Shown: positions 1 to 7,375, counted from the first letter of the stretch. The stretch: DNA of 23,764 bases from JBDSTZ01 sp039927975 (GCA_039927975.1 JBDSTZ010000614.1:1-23764); one strand, 5' to 3'. The notes: generated by a model not told the origin, from the sequence alone. Numbers and translations are program-made.

Positions 1-2388
1 GCCCGGCTGCTGCCGGCCGGCGAGCGCCCGATCGTCTGGTTCTACACGCCGATGGCCTTGCCGCTGCTGCAACAGCTGCAGCCGGCGCTGGTGGTGTACG
101 ACTGCATGGACGAACTGGCCGCCTTCAAGAATCCGCCCAAGCAATTGTTGCAACGCGAGACGGCGCTGCTGAACCTGGCCGACCTCGTGTTCGCGGGCGG
201 CCCCAGCCTGTACGAGGCCAAGCGCGACCGCCATCCGAACGTCCATTGCTTCCCCAGCAGCGTCGACGTCGGCCACTTCTCCCAAGCGCTGGCGCGCGAC
301 ACCAGCCACCCGGCGCAGGCGGCGATCGCTCGACCACGGCTGGGGTTTTACGGCGTCATCGACGAACGGTTCGACACCGGGCTGATCGCGGCGATGGCCG
401 ACGCCCATCCCGACTGGCAGATCGTACTGGTGGGGCCGGTCGTCAAGATCGCCGAGGACAGCTTGCCGCGCCGCACCAACATCCATTACCTCGGGCAGCA
501 GCCTTACGAAGCCCTGCCGCCCTTTCTTGCCGGATGGGACGTCTGCCTGCTGCCGTTCGCGCTCAACGAATCGACCCGCTTCATCAGCCCGACCAAGGTG
601 CTCGAATACATGGCGGCCGAGTTGCCGATCGTTAGCACGCCGATCGCCGACGTGGTCGCGCCCTACGGCGACGTCGTGGCGATCGGCCACAGCCACGCCG
701 AATTCATCGCCGCCTGCGAAGCGGCCTTGACGATGGCGGCGCCGCAGCGCGAGGCGATGCTTGCGCGCATGCGCGAGATCGTCGCGCGCACCTCGTGGGA
801 CCGCACCGCCGGCGAGATGGCGACGCTGCTTGGGCAGGCGCCGAGCGGCCGCTCCGAGACGCGGCTGGCGGCCAAGGGCGCCAATGCCGAGGCCACGCTG
901 GCCGGCAAGACGCCGAAAATCAATCCCCTGCGCGCGCAGGGTGGCGCCCAACGCGCCGGCACGGTGATCGTCGGCGCCGGCCCGACCGGCCTGTCGGCCG
1001 CCTACCACCTGGGCGAGAACACCGTGCTGATCGACAAGAACTCGAGTGTCGGCGGCTGGTGCCGCTCCATCGACGAGCATGGCTTCACCTTCGACCATGC
1101 CGGCCACATCATGTTCTCGAACGACCCGTACGTACTCAAGCTGTACCAGATTCTGCTGGGCGACAACCTGCATTGGCAGAACCGCGAAGCCTGGGTCTAC
1201 AGCAAGGAGGTGTACACGCGCTATCCCTTCCAGGGCGCCTTGTACGGCTTGCCGCCCAAAGTCATCACCGAATGCATCATCGGTGCAGTCGAGGCGCGCT
1301 TCGGTGCGATCGACGGCACCGGCACCGCTTGCGCCACGGCGGCCTCGGTCAAGCCGGTGCAGGATTGCTGCGCCGACGGCACCGCCGATGTGGCCAACAC
1401 CTCGAGCATCGCGCCGCGCAAACGCGAGAGCCAGAATTTCGAGGAATTCATTTATAAAGTGTGGGGCAGGGGCATTGCCAAGCACTTCGCCATTCCGTAC
1501 AACCGCAAGCTGTGGACGGTGCCGCTGACCGAGATGGAAACGTCGTGGCTGGGCGGACGGGTGCCGCTGCCCGATCTGGAGGAAATCATCGAGGGCGCGC
1601 TCGAGCCGGTCGCCAAGCCGATGGGGCCGAACGCGCGTTTCGGCTATCCGCTCAGGGGCGGTTTCCAGGCCCTGATGGAAGGCTTTCTCCCGTATATTAA
1701 GGGCAAGCTGGAATTGAACACGGCGGCCGCGCAGTTGCTGCCGCGCGAGCACGTGCTGGTGCTGGCCGACGGCAGCCGCTACCGCTACGACCACCTCATC
1801 AGCACCATGCCGCTGCCCGAACTGGTCAAGCTGATCGGGGCGGAAGCGCCGGAGGAGGTGCGTGCGGCCGCGCGCGGCCTGCGCCACCTGTCGGTCAAGT
1901 GCGTCAACCTGGGCGTGGCGCGCGAGAACATCACCGACAAGCACTGGGTGTACTACCCGGAAGAGACGATCTTCCACCGCATCTTCGTGCAGGGCAACGC
2001 CAGCCCGCACTGCAATCCGCCGGGCGGCTTCGGGCTCACTTGCGAGATTTCCTACTCGCCGTGGAAGCCCTTGCCAGTCGACGGGCAGGCGCTGATCGAA
2101 CGGTGCATCGTCGATTGCGTCAAGGTGACGATGCTGCGGCCGGACGACCGCATCATCACCGCCAACGTGGTCGACATGCCGTATGCCTACGTGGTGTACG
2201 ACCACGCGCGCGCCGCCAACGTGGCGCTGGTGAAGGAATGGCTGGCGCGCTACGACATCGTCCTGTCGGGCCGCTACAGCGAGTGGGAGTACTACAACTC
2301 CGACCATGCCTTCATCGCCGGCAAGAAGGCGGCCGAGACGGTGCTGGCGCAACGCGCTGTGCAAGCCAAGAACGTTGGTTCGGAATAG
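1..2388 (+). CDS. Glycosyltransferase fused to UDP-galactopyranose mutase-like FAD protein (5' partial)
   Basis: The frame is open to the left edge, so the true start is outside the window; an internal ATG at 52 is used for residue numbers. Residues 1-270 look like a GT4-type glycosyltransferase: an ALVVYDCMDEL stretch, a GFYGVID segment opening the second Rossmann half, and a SPTKVLEYMAAELPIV nucleotide-sugar-binding region. A linker rich in Ala, Lys and Arg (270-300) leads to a second domain with an FAD dinucleotide motif VIVGAGPTGLSAAYHLG (about 305) and a GGWCRS FAD-contact segment, ending in the GRYSEWEYYNSDHAF block typical of UDP-galactopyranose mutase/amine-oxidase-like proteins. Seen: one uninterrupted frame through both domains. 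Inferred: coupled sugar modification and transfer in the cytoplasm for a surface polysaccharide. The actual sugar and acceptor are unknown. A 40-residue Cys/Ala-rich insert (about 421-460) is unusual for the mutase fold. Confidence 0.85.
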   Translation, partial: ARLLPAGERPIVWFYTPMALPLLQQLQPALVVYDCMDELAAFKNPPKQLLQRETALLNLADLVFAGGPSLYEAKRDRHPNVHCFPSSVDVGHFSQALARDTSHPAQAAIARPRLGFYGVIDERFDTGLIAAMADAHPDWQIVLVGPVVKIAEDSLPRRTNIHYLGQQPYEALPPFLAGWDVCLLPFALNESTRFISPTKVLEYMAAELPIVSTPIADVVAPYGDVVAIGHSHAEFIAACEAALTMAAPQREAMLARMREIVARTSWDRTAGEMATLLGQAPSGRSETRLAAKGANAEATLAGKTPKINPLRAQGGAQRAGTVIVGAGPTGLSAAYHLGENTVLIDKNSSVGGWCRSIDEHGFTFDHAGHIMFSNDPYVLKLYQILLGDNLHWQNREAWVYSKEVYTRYPFQGALYGLPPKVITECIIGAVEARFGAIDGTGTACATAASVKPVQDCCADGTADVANTSSIAPRKRESQNFEEFIYKVWGRGIAKHFAIPYNRKLWTVPLTEMETSWLGGRVPLPDLEEIIEGALEPVAKPMGPNARFGYPLRGGFQALMEGFLPYIKGKLELNTAAAQLLPREHVLVLADGSRYRYDHLISTMPLPELVKLIGAEAPEEVRAAARGLRHLSVKCVNLGVARENITDKHWVYYPEETIFHRIFVQGNASPHCNPPGGFGLTCEISYSPWKPLPVDGQALIERCIVDCVKVTMLRPDDRIITANVVDMPYAYVVYDHARAANVALVKEWLARYDIVLSGRYSEWEYYNSDHAFIAGKKAAETVLAQRAVQAKNVGSE

Positions 2389-2537
2389 ACGGGCTGTGCG
2401 GCGGGGGCGCTGTTTCGCTCCCGTCGCAAAGTTGCAGGATTGCCGGGCTGCGTTGAGGCGATTGCAACGCGATTATTGCGCTGACGGTGAGCGTGTTTTC
2501 CGCACCTTGCTGGATGAGGGGGGGCTGGCCGATGGCG

Positions 2538-2587
2538 CGCTTGAAGCACCGCGTTATTCTGCTTCGCCCGCTTGAGGCACCGCGTTA
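2538..2587. repeat. Short direct repeat, 2 copies 31 bp apart
   Basis: CGCTTGAAGCACCGCGTTA at 2538-2556 recurs as CGCTTGAGGCACCGCGTTA at 2569-2587, an 18 of 19 match with a 31-bp period. It lies in non-coding DNA. No function can be assigned. Confidence 0.6.
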
Positions 2588-2731
2588 CCCTTCGGCGCGG
2601 TGACGGGCGCCCGGTTCACATCGGCGCGCGGTGCGGGCACCCGCCCGCCTCCCTTTGGCGAGTGCGGTTGTGGCGCCGCGCCGCCATCTTTTTTATCGCA
2701 TGGGCCGCCGAGCAAGCGCCGGGCCGAGCCT

Positions 2732-2760
2732 TTGCTATTGTCGAATCGTCAGGCTAAAGT
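2732..2760 (+). promoter_or_regulatory. Candidate sigma-70 promoter for the TraB/GumN gene
   Basis: TTGCTA (2732-2737), a 17-bp spacer and TAAAGT (2755-2760) match the sigma-70 consensus at 4 of 6 positions each. The implied leader would be about 165 nt and would contain the hairpin at 2887-2909. Weak evidence. Confidence 0.3.
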
Positions 2761-2886
2761 TCGCCGTCAGGCTGCGAGCGCGCATTGCGTTTTTACTCGG
2801 CTTATCAAGCTGTTACGCCGCCTTCGTGCAAACACAACATATATCAAGAATATTTCCCTACTTCATGTTTTCTTCGGTTCAAGGTG

Positions 2887-2909
2887 GTTTATCCTTTCTA
2901 TGGATAAAC
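2887..2909 (+). promoter_or_regulatory. Leader hairpin before the TraB/GumN start
   Basis: GTTTATCC (2887-2894) and GGATAAAC (2902-2909) form a perfect 8-bp dyad with a 7-nt loop, followed by ATTTTTG. It ends about 12 nt before the ribosome site of the gene starting at 2932. The stem is AT-rich, so it would be a weak terminator; an operator or an attenuator-like leader element are alternatives. Confidence 0.4.
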
Positions 2910-2931
2910 ATTTTTGAATCGAAGGTGATGT

Positions 2932-3921
2932 GTGCGGCACGGGACAATAACAACGATATTGATGGGTTTATTGCTTCTGTGTAAAGCGAGCTCCGGCTTG
3001 GGCGCCGATGCGATCTCCGTCGCCCCGGAAGCCGTGCCGGTCCAGGCAGCGAGCTCACCACGGCCGGTAGCGGAGCGCTCACCGCAGCCGGTAGCGGAGC
3101 GCCATCAGGGCGCGCTGTATCGGGTCCGCTATAAAGATCAGCTCAGTTATTTGTTTGGCACCGTGCATGTTGGGACCAGCGCGTTTTATCCGCTGGCGCC
3201 GGAAGTGAGCCGCGCGCTGGCAGATTCCACAAGGCTTGTTGTCGAACTCGACACCCGTGCCGATGCGGCGTTTCAGCAAGCGCTGACCACGCACGCCAGC
3301 TACAAGGCGGGCGACTCGATCGTCCGGCACCTGAGTCCGGAAACATTGGCCCAGCTCACTGCGGCCCTGCACGAGGTCGGCATTACGCTGGCCAGTGTGT
3401 CGCATCTGAAGCCTTGGCTGCTGGCCAACTTGCTGATGGGACTGGAGCTACAGCGCAACGGCTTCGAGCGCCAGCACGGACTCGAATCTCACTTGCTGGC
3501 CGACGCCCAGGCACGGGGTTCAGCGGTAGCCGAGCTCGAAAGCGCAGACTACCAGCTTGGCTTGTTTGACACCCTTGGCGAGGCCGACGGCGAGCGGTAT
3601 CTGCGCGAAAGCTTGCAGGATCTGGCCGATGGAAATTCTCTCAAAAAGGCTAAACACCTGATCAACGCCTGGTCGTCAGGCGACCCGGTCGCCATCGATG
3701 AACTGATCACCGAGGCCACCACCGGCGACACCGTCGTTTCGTCGTTCACACGGCGCACGCTGCTCGACCGTCGCAATCCGGAAATGGTCTCGCACATCGT
3801 TCAACTGATGGGCGACAGCAAAGTCACGTTTGTCGGTGTGGGTGTACTGCATCTGCTGGGTGAACATGGATTGCCCCAACTGCTGTCACAGCGGGGCTAC
3901 CAGGTCGAACGCATTTATTAG
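2932..3921 (+). CDS. TraB/GumN family protein, exported
   Basis: 329 residues from a GTG start; GAAGGTGAT just upstream serves as ribosome site, and the nearby ATG at 2928 runs out of frame to an early stop. Residues 1-24 form a signal peptide ending near GLGA. Residues 25-57 are a Pro/Ala linker with a duplicated (R/Q)PVAER segment encoded by a 21-bp tandem duplication (about 3061-3102). The TraB/GumN domain (Pfam PF01963) runs from about 60 to the end: LSYLFGTVHVG (73-81) carries the first conserved GxxH motif and FVGVGVLHLLGEHG near the C-terminus carries the second. Family members are thought to be periplasmic, metal-dependent protease-like enzymes related to the Tiki/TraB fold, but the bacterial substrates are mostly undefined. 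It stands alone; the next gene is convergent. Its codon use is less GC-biased than its neighbours. Confidence 0.85.
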   Translation: MRHGTITTILMGLLLLCKASSGLGADAISVAPEAVPVQAASSPRPVAERSPQPVAERHQGALYRVRYKDQLSYLFGTVHVGTSAFYPLAPEVSRALADSTRLVVELDTRADAAFQQALTTHASYKAGDSIVRHLSPETLAQLTAALHEVGITLASVSHLKPWLLANLLMGLELQRNGFERQHGLESHLLADAQARGSAVAELESADYQLGLFDTLGEADGERYLRESLQDLADGNSLKKAKHLINAWSSGDPVAIDELITEATTGDTVVSSFTRRTLLDRRNPEMVSHIVQLMGDSKVTFVGVGVLHLLGEHGLPQLLSQRGYQVERIY

Positions 3922-4003
3922 AGGGTGTTGCTACGCTGTCGGGCAAGCGCGACTGAATCGCGGGTCGGCTGCCGCCACCCGACACGTTACGATGTTTGAC
4001 GCC

Positions 4004-4480
4004 GCGATATCGAAGGCTGCTGCCGCGATATCGAAGGCTGCTGCGACGGTGTCGAAGACTGACGGTTTGGTATCGATGGCGAAGGTCACGCTATCGATGG
4101 CTGAGGCGAGAGTACCGGCACCGGGCGCCGTACTATCGACGGCTGAAGCCGCGACATTCGATGGCTGATGCAATGGTCCGCAGCTGACGCCGTGACATCG
4201 AAGGCTGATGCTGCGATCGGCGGCTGATGCCGCAGTATCGATGGCTGCGGCCACCGTATGGGCGGCAGACGCCGGAGTATCGATGGGCTGAGGCCACGGT
4301 ATCGGGTCTGACGCCGCAGTATCGGGTCTGACGCCGCAGTATCGGGTCCGACTCCGCAGTATCGATGGGCTGAGGCCACGGTATCGAGTCTGACGCCGCA
4401 GTGTCGATGGCTGACGCCACGGTATCGGCGGTGCACGCCGGAATATGGATGGCACCGCGACGATATCGACATCGAATCGC
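4004..4480. repeat. Array of about 23 degenerate 21-bp tandem repeats
   Basis: The whole gap between the convergent TraB/GumN and lipoprotein genes is filled with units of 19-22 bp (mostly 20-21). Typical units begin GCAGTATCGATGGCTGACGC; many contain ATCGAT, and the first two contain GATATC. Example boundaries are 4004-4024, 4025-4045, 4232-4252, 4316-4335 and 4398-4418. Units at 4316-4335 and 4336-4355 are nearly identical, as are 4274-4295 and 4356-4377, suggesting recent local duplication. The mixture of 19, 20, 21 and 22-bp units breaks any reading frame, so although minus-strand translations show heptapeptides of the AIDTAAS type, this looks non-coding or like a decayed repeat protein. 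Confidence 0.85.
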
Positions 4481-4505
4481 AGCGCCACCGGCCTCTCTGT
4501 GCACC

Positions 4506-5561
4506 TTATTGGTTAACTGTTCCGTTTGACATCAGTACGCGATCGCCACTGTGGAACGTCGGTGTCTGTTCCTGGGTGACGACCCGGATGGTGCCATCGT
4601 CCATCCGCAAGGTAACGCGATAAACACGGTCGGCCACCATGGACGACCCTGTGGTGCCGGTTGAATTGGTACCTCCGACCGCCGCTGCGCCGGCCGTACC
4701 TGCCCCGGTTGCCGCACCGCCGCTCTGGCGCGGCACCACTTCGATGGAGGCAACTGTCGCGTTGCCCGCTCCGCTCGCGCGCGCTCCTGGACCGGCGCTG
4801 CCGTAATACGATGAGGTATTGCCTGCCGTGCCTGTTGCGCTGCTGCCTGTGCCGGCAGTGCTGCCAGTGCCGGCCGTGCCGCCGCTTACGCCTGATGTGC
4901 CGGCCCCTGCAGTGCTACCGGTTCCCGAAGTCGTGCCTGTTCCGGAGGTAGTCCCCGTGCCGGAAGTGGTGCCGGTGCCCGAGGTGGTGCCGCCGGTCGT
5001 GCCACTGCCGCCGCTGCTCGTGCTGCCGCTTCCCATCGTGCCGGCGCTGCCTTCACCCATGCTGCCGACGCTGCCACTACCCATGCTGCCGGTGGTGCCG
5101 CTACTTCCTGTTCCAGATGACGTACCGCCCGCGCCTGTCCCCATGCTTCCGCTTGTACCGCTTCCGCTTGTGCTGTCGCCGACCCCGCTTGAACTGCCGC
5201 TGCCGCTCATGCCGCTGCCGCTCATGCCGCTGCCGCTCATGCCACTACCGCTCATGCCGCTCCCGCTCGACATGCCACTACCGCTGCCGCTCGTCGCGCC
5301 ACTGCCGCCGGTTGTGCCACTGCCGCTGGTTGTTCCACTGCCGCTGGTATTGCCACTGCCGCCGGTGGTGCCGCTGCCGCTGGTGGACCCGCTGCCGCCG
5401 GTGGACCCGCTGCCAATATAGCCGCCGCTGCCCGTCGTGCCGCTGCCGCTGCCGGTGGCGCCCGCGCCGCCGGTGCTGGTGTCGGGACTCGTGGAACCGC
5501 AGGCGGCAAGGCCCAGCGCCAGCAAGGCAGCGAGAACCACGCTCTGTTGTTGTCGCTTCAT
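4506..5561 (-). CDS. Gly/Ser/Thr-rich lipoprotein with SlyB-like C-terminus
   Basis: 351 residues. The ATG at 5561 is chosen because AAGGAG lies 9 nt upstream; an in-frame ATG 14 codons earlier lacks this and would bury the signal peptide. Residues 1-21 are a lipoprotein signal with lipobox LAAC (Cys21), implying export and lipidation. Residues 22-255 are low-complexity Gly/Ser/Thr, including four GMSGS units and four TSGTGT-like units. The last 75 residues are ordered: IEVVPRQ, then YRVTLRMDDGTIRVVTQ and FHSGDRVLMSNG. These resemble the end blocks of SlyB/glycine-zipper-2TM lipoproteins, yet the intervening zipper is replaced by a short Gly/Ala linker. Its leader peptide and promoter match the upstream gene at 5844-6257. 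Function unknown; envelope stress is an inference from the promoter type. Confidence 0.8.
   Translation of the reverse strand: MKRQQQSVVLAALLALGLAACGSTSPDTSTGGAGATGSGSGTTGSGGYIGSGSTGGSGSTSGSGTTGGSGNTSGSGTTSGSGTTGGSGATSGSGSGMSSGSGMSGSGMSGSGMSGSGMSGSGSSSGVGDSTSGSGTSGSMGTGAGGTSSGTGSSGTTGSMGSGSVGSMGEGSAGTMGSGSTSSGGSGTTGGTTSGTGTTSGTGTTSGTGTTSGTGSTAGAGTSGVSGGTAGTGSTAGTGSSATGTAGNTSSYYGSAGPGARASGAGNATVASIEVVPRQSGGAATGAGTAGAAAVGGTNSTGTTGSSMVADRVYRVTLRMDDGTIRVVTQEQTPTFHSGDRVLMSNGTVNQ
4921..4992 (-). repeat. Four 18-bp in-frame repeats in the lipoprotein gene
   Basis: Four 18-bp units (4921-4938, 4939-4956, 4957-4974, 4975-4992) encode a repeated six-residue Gly/Thr/Ser motif on the minus strand. The copies differ mainly at wobble positions, so the peptide is conserved more than the DNA. 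Confidence 0.75.
5206..5265 (-). repeat. Four 15-bp in-frame repeats in the lipoprotein gene
   Basis: Four 15-bp units (5206-5220, 5221-5235, 5236-5250, 5251-5265) encode the GMSGS pentapeptide on the minus strand. The first two are identical, which makes this tract prone to slippage and length variation between strains. Confidence 0.8.
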
Positions 5562-5617
5562 GATCAACTCCTTGTGATGGTGTTTTTCAGTGTGCGTGAC
5601 CATGCCGCAGCCACGGA

Positions 5618-5647
5618 GGTAAGAGGCACCACGATGGGCGACGTTCC
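5618..5647 (-). promoter_or_regulatory. ECF-sigma-like promoter of the larger lipoprotein gene
   Basis: On the minus strand GGAACG (5647-5642), a 17-bp spacer and TCTTACC (5624-5618) precede the start codon by about 57 nt. GGAAC is the usual -35 core of ECF-type sigma factors. The same pair, spacing and flanks occur before the paralogue at 6320-6349. Confidence 0.55.
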
Positions 5648-5843
5648 AGAGAACCGGTGCTGCATATGAGGCGGATCAAACCTATTTTCGTCTGCGCGAA
5701 CCTTTCTTGTTGAAGGCGGGCCGGGGCACCTGAGCAAAGCAGGTCGCCATTGGCATGTCGAGCGGACCATACCTTTGGCGCCGGCGTCAGAGTCCGGACC
5801 GCCCACAGCTACATTGCGGTGCGGGACAAACTGGCCGCGCGTA

Positions 5844-6257
5844 CTAGCGCTGGCTACCGCTCGTGGTGGTGTCGCTGGTGCCGCTGCCGGAAGAGCCGCT
5901 GCTGCCTGAGCTACCCGAGCTACCTGAGCTGCCCGACGACCCGGACGAGCCTGAGCTGCCGCTGCTGCCGGTGCTGCCGCCACCGCTGGCACCGCTGCCG
6001 CTATCGGTCGAACCGCCGGTGTTGCCGCTGCCCGAGGATGTGCTGCCGCTGCCGCCGGCGCCCATGGACGAGCCGCTGCTGCTGGAGCCGCCGCCCATGG
6101 AGGAGCCGCTGCCGCTGCCGGTGCTGCCGCTACCCATCGACGAACCGCTGCTGGTGCTGCCCGCATCGTTGCCGCGCCAGCTGCCCCAGGAACTGCAGCC
6201 CGCCAGTCCGATTGCCAGCAAGCCAGCCAGGATCAGGCTATGGTGATTTCGCTTCAT
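5844..6257 (-). CDS. Small Gly/Ser-rich lipoprotein
   Basis: 137 residues; AAGGAGG sits 9 nt before the ATG. The lipoprotein signal ends in lipobox LAGC with Cys21, and aligns with the signal of the neighbouring lipoprotein at 13 of 21 positions with Cys at the same place. The mature part is almost wholly Gly, Ser and Thr, including about nine consecutive SSG-type tripeptides encoded by 9-bp units (about 5884-5970). There is no folded C-terminal domain, unlike the neighbour, so it looks like a shortened paralogue or a flexible surface/periplasmic spacer. The two genes lie in the same direction, each with its own copy of an ECF-like promoter, and a 282-bp gap separates them. Function unknown. 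Confidence 0.75.
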   Translation of the reverse strand: MKRNHHSLILAGLLAIGLAGCSSWGSWRGNDAGSTSSGSSMGSGSTGSGSGSSMGGGSSSSGSSMGAGGSGSTSSGSGNTGGSTDSGSGASGGGSTGSSGSSGSSGSSGSSGSSGSSGSSGSSGSGTSDTTTSGSQR

Positions 6258-6319
6258 GATGAACCTCCTTGTGTTGGTATTTTTTCATGGGTGTGCGTGA
6301 CGACGACACTCATCACCAA

Positions 6320-6349
6320 GGTAAGAGGCGCGAACTGAGGCGACGTTCC
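6320..6349 (-). promoter_or_regulatory. ECF-sigma-like promoter of the small lipoprotein gene
   Basis: GGAACG (6349-6344), a 17-bp spacer beginning TCGCC, and TCTTACC (6326-6320) on the minus strand, about 63 nt before the start codon. Sequence and spacing duplicate those at 5618-5647, and the leaders downstream (GTGCGTGAC, CTTGTG) are also conserved. Confidence 0.55.
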
Positions 6350-6413
6350 GTGGGAGTTGGCAGGCGCATGACCGGCGTCAAGTGTCGCCGGGCTGAGCCG
6401 AACTTTGGTCTTG

Positions 6414-6818
6414 CTAGCGGGGGGCTTGGCGGGGCGCGTTGGCCGGCAGGAAAATTCGCAGGAGCAGTGCGGCCAGCAAGGCGGCGCCGACGTCGACCAT
6501 CCAGTCGCTCACAGCGCCGTGACGGTATGGCAGGAAGCTCTGGACGATTTCATCGAGCGCACCCATCAGGGCGACGGTCAGTACGGCCTTGAGCGCGCGC
6601 TGATTGGCGCTGCCGGCGTAGCCGGTGAACAGCAGCGCGCAGATGCCGGCGTAGGCGCAGCCGTGCAGCACCAGGCCGGAGGCGAAGTTGCCGATCTCGG
6701 CGCGCGCGCCGGGTATGGAACCGAACACAATGATGCCGGTGAACAGGGCGAACGCGCAGGCCAGCCGGCGGCGGGCTTGCGCGGGATCGAGCATGAGCAG
6801 GGAAAACAAGGAGGACAT
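6414..6818 (-). CDS. VanZ-like family membrane protein
   Basis: 134 residues with about four hydrophobic helices (roughly 20-38, 47-66, 76-88 and 106-124). The segment ALDEIVQSFLPYRHGAVSDW followed by a helix with VDVGAALL is the VanZ/PhnA-like family signature, in which an acidic residue, a Gln-Phe pair, an Arg and an Asp are conserved near the membrane face. VanZ gives low-level teicoplanin resistance in enterococci, but proteobacterial homologues have no established role. The start at 6818 has no strong ribosome site; the ATG at 6794 is an alternative. The zinc-ribbon gene ends 76 nt upstream, so the two may be cotranscribed. Confidence 0.75.
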   Translation of the reverse strand: MSSLFSLLMLDPAQARRRLACAFALFTGIIVFGSIPGARAEIGNFASGLVLHGCAYAGICALLFTGYAGSANQRALKAVLTVALMGALDEIVQSFLPYRHGAVSDWMVDVGAALLAALLLRIFLPANAPRQAPR

Positions 6819-6893
6819 GGGGGAGCGCCGAGAAAAAGCGAGACGATACCACTTTCCGTCGCGCTTGCGCTGGCCCGCCGGCGTTCTATGACG

Positions 6894-7220
6894 TTACAGG
6901 GCGAGCGCCGAAGCGCCGTTGGGATAGCGGGCGTCGAAACAGCTCTGGCATTCGGCGCAGAACAGGTGCGGGGTGCGCACGCTTTCCTGGCGCAGGATCA
7001 GTCGCAGCTGGGCTTGCTCGCATTTGGGGCAGGTCTCGCGCACGCCGCCAAAACTCATCAGGGAAATCGGCTGGCCCTCGGTGCCGGCGTGGTCGAGCAC
7101 GGCGAGCGGGTTGAGTTCGGACAGGATCAGGCTGTCGACGCTGGCGCGCTGGCGCCGGCGGTGGGTGATGGATTGCTGCTGTGCTTGTTGCGGTTCGGCG
7201 TAAAGGTGTTGGGTGCTCAT
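6894..7220 (-). CDS. Small zinc-ribbon protein, function unknown
   Basis: 108 residues; GGAG lies about 10 nt before the ATG. The N-terminal 30 residues are Gln/Arg-rich and probably disordered. A CPKC pair near residue 64 and a CAEC pair near residue 87 give a four-cysteine C-x2-C...C-x2-C arrangement expected to hold one zinc ion, a rubredoxin-like knuckle. No DNA-binding or enzyme motif is visible, and I do not recognise a named family. It has a good sigma-70 promoter at 7288-7315 and precedes the VanZ-like gene in the same direction. A role as a small nucleic-acid or protein-binding factor is only a guess. Confidence 0.7.
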   Translation of the reverse strand: MSTQHLYAEPQQAQQQSITHRRRQRASVDSLILSELNPLAVLDHAGTEGQPISLMSFGGVRETCPKCEQAQLRLILRQESVRTPHLFCAECQSCFDARYPNGASALAL

Positions 7221-7287
7221 TAGGACGTCTCCGTTCTTCGTTGTGGCATTGCAGTTTCTGAAGAAGCAAACCTACGGGCGAACTTCA

Positions 7288-7315
7288 TCATAGTTGAATG
7301 GCGGACAGGGTCAAG
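7288..7315 (-). promoter_or_regulatory. Sigma-70 promoter of the zinc-ribbon gene
   Basis: TTGACC (7315-7310), a 16-bp spacer and TATGAT (7293-7288), each 5 of 6 to consensus, on the minus strand. Expected start near 7281 gives a leader of about 60 nt. Confidence 0.6.
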
Positions 7316-7375
7316 CTGGAATACGCACTTTTCTGGCGCGTCCTGTTAACATTAATTAGGAGCGGCCAGCAAGTG

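Larger units (their letters stand above)
2389..2931. other. Intergenic region upstream of the TraB/GumN gene
   Basis: No convincing gene lies here; short open frames lack a good ribosome site and recognisable motifs. The left part is GC-rich and contains a near-identical 19-base element twice (2538-2556 and 2569-2587). From about 2750 the composition becomes AT-richer, consistent with a promoter and leader for the downstream gene. A dyad at 2887-2909 sits just before the start codon. Confidence 0.7.

Noticed and set aside
4004..4480. CRISPR array
   Set aside because: Repeats are contiguous and degenerate with no unique spacers, and no cas gene is present.
3931..4504. Minus-strand frames with heptapeptides such as AIDTAAS across the 21-bp array
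   Set aside because: The heptad theme jumps between frames because units vary from 19 to 22 bp; there is no start with a ribosome site and no domain. Treated as repeat DNA.
4819..5421. Plus-strand 200-residue Pro/Val/Leu-rich open frame opposite the larger lipoprotein
   Set aside because: It is the exact complement of the Gly/Ser/Thr codon repeats; it has no ribosome site, and the minus-strand gene has a signal peptide, lipobox and promoter.
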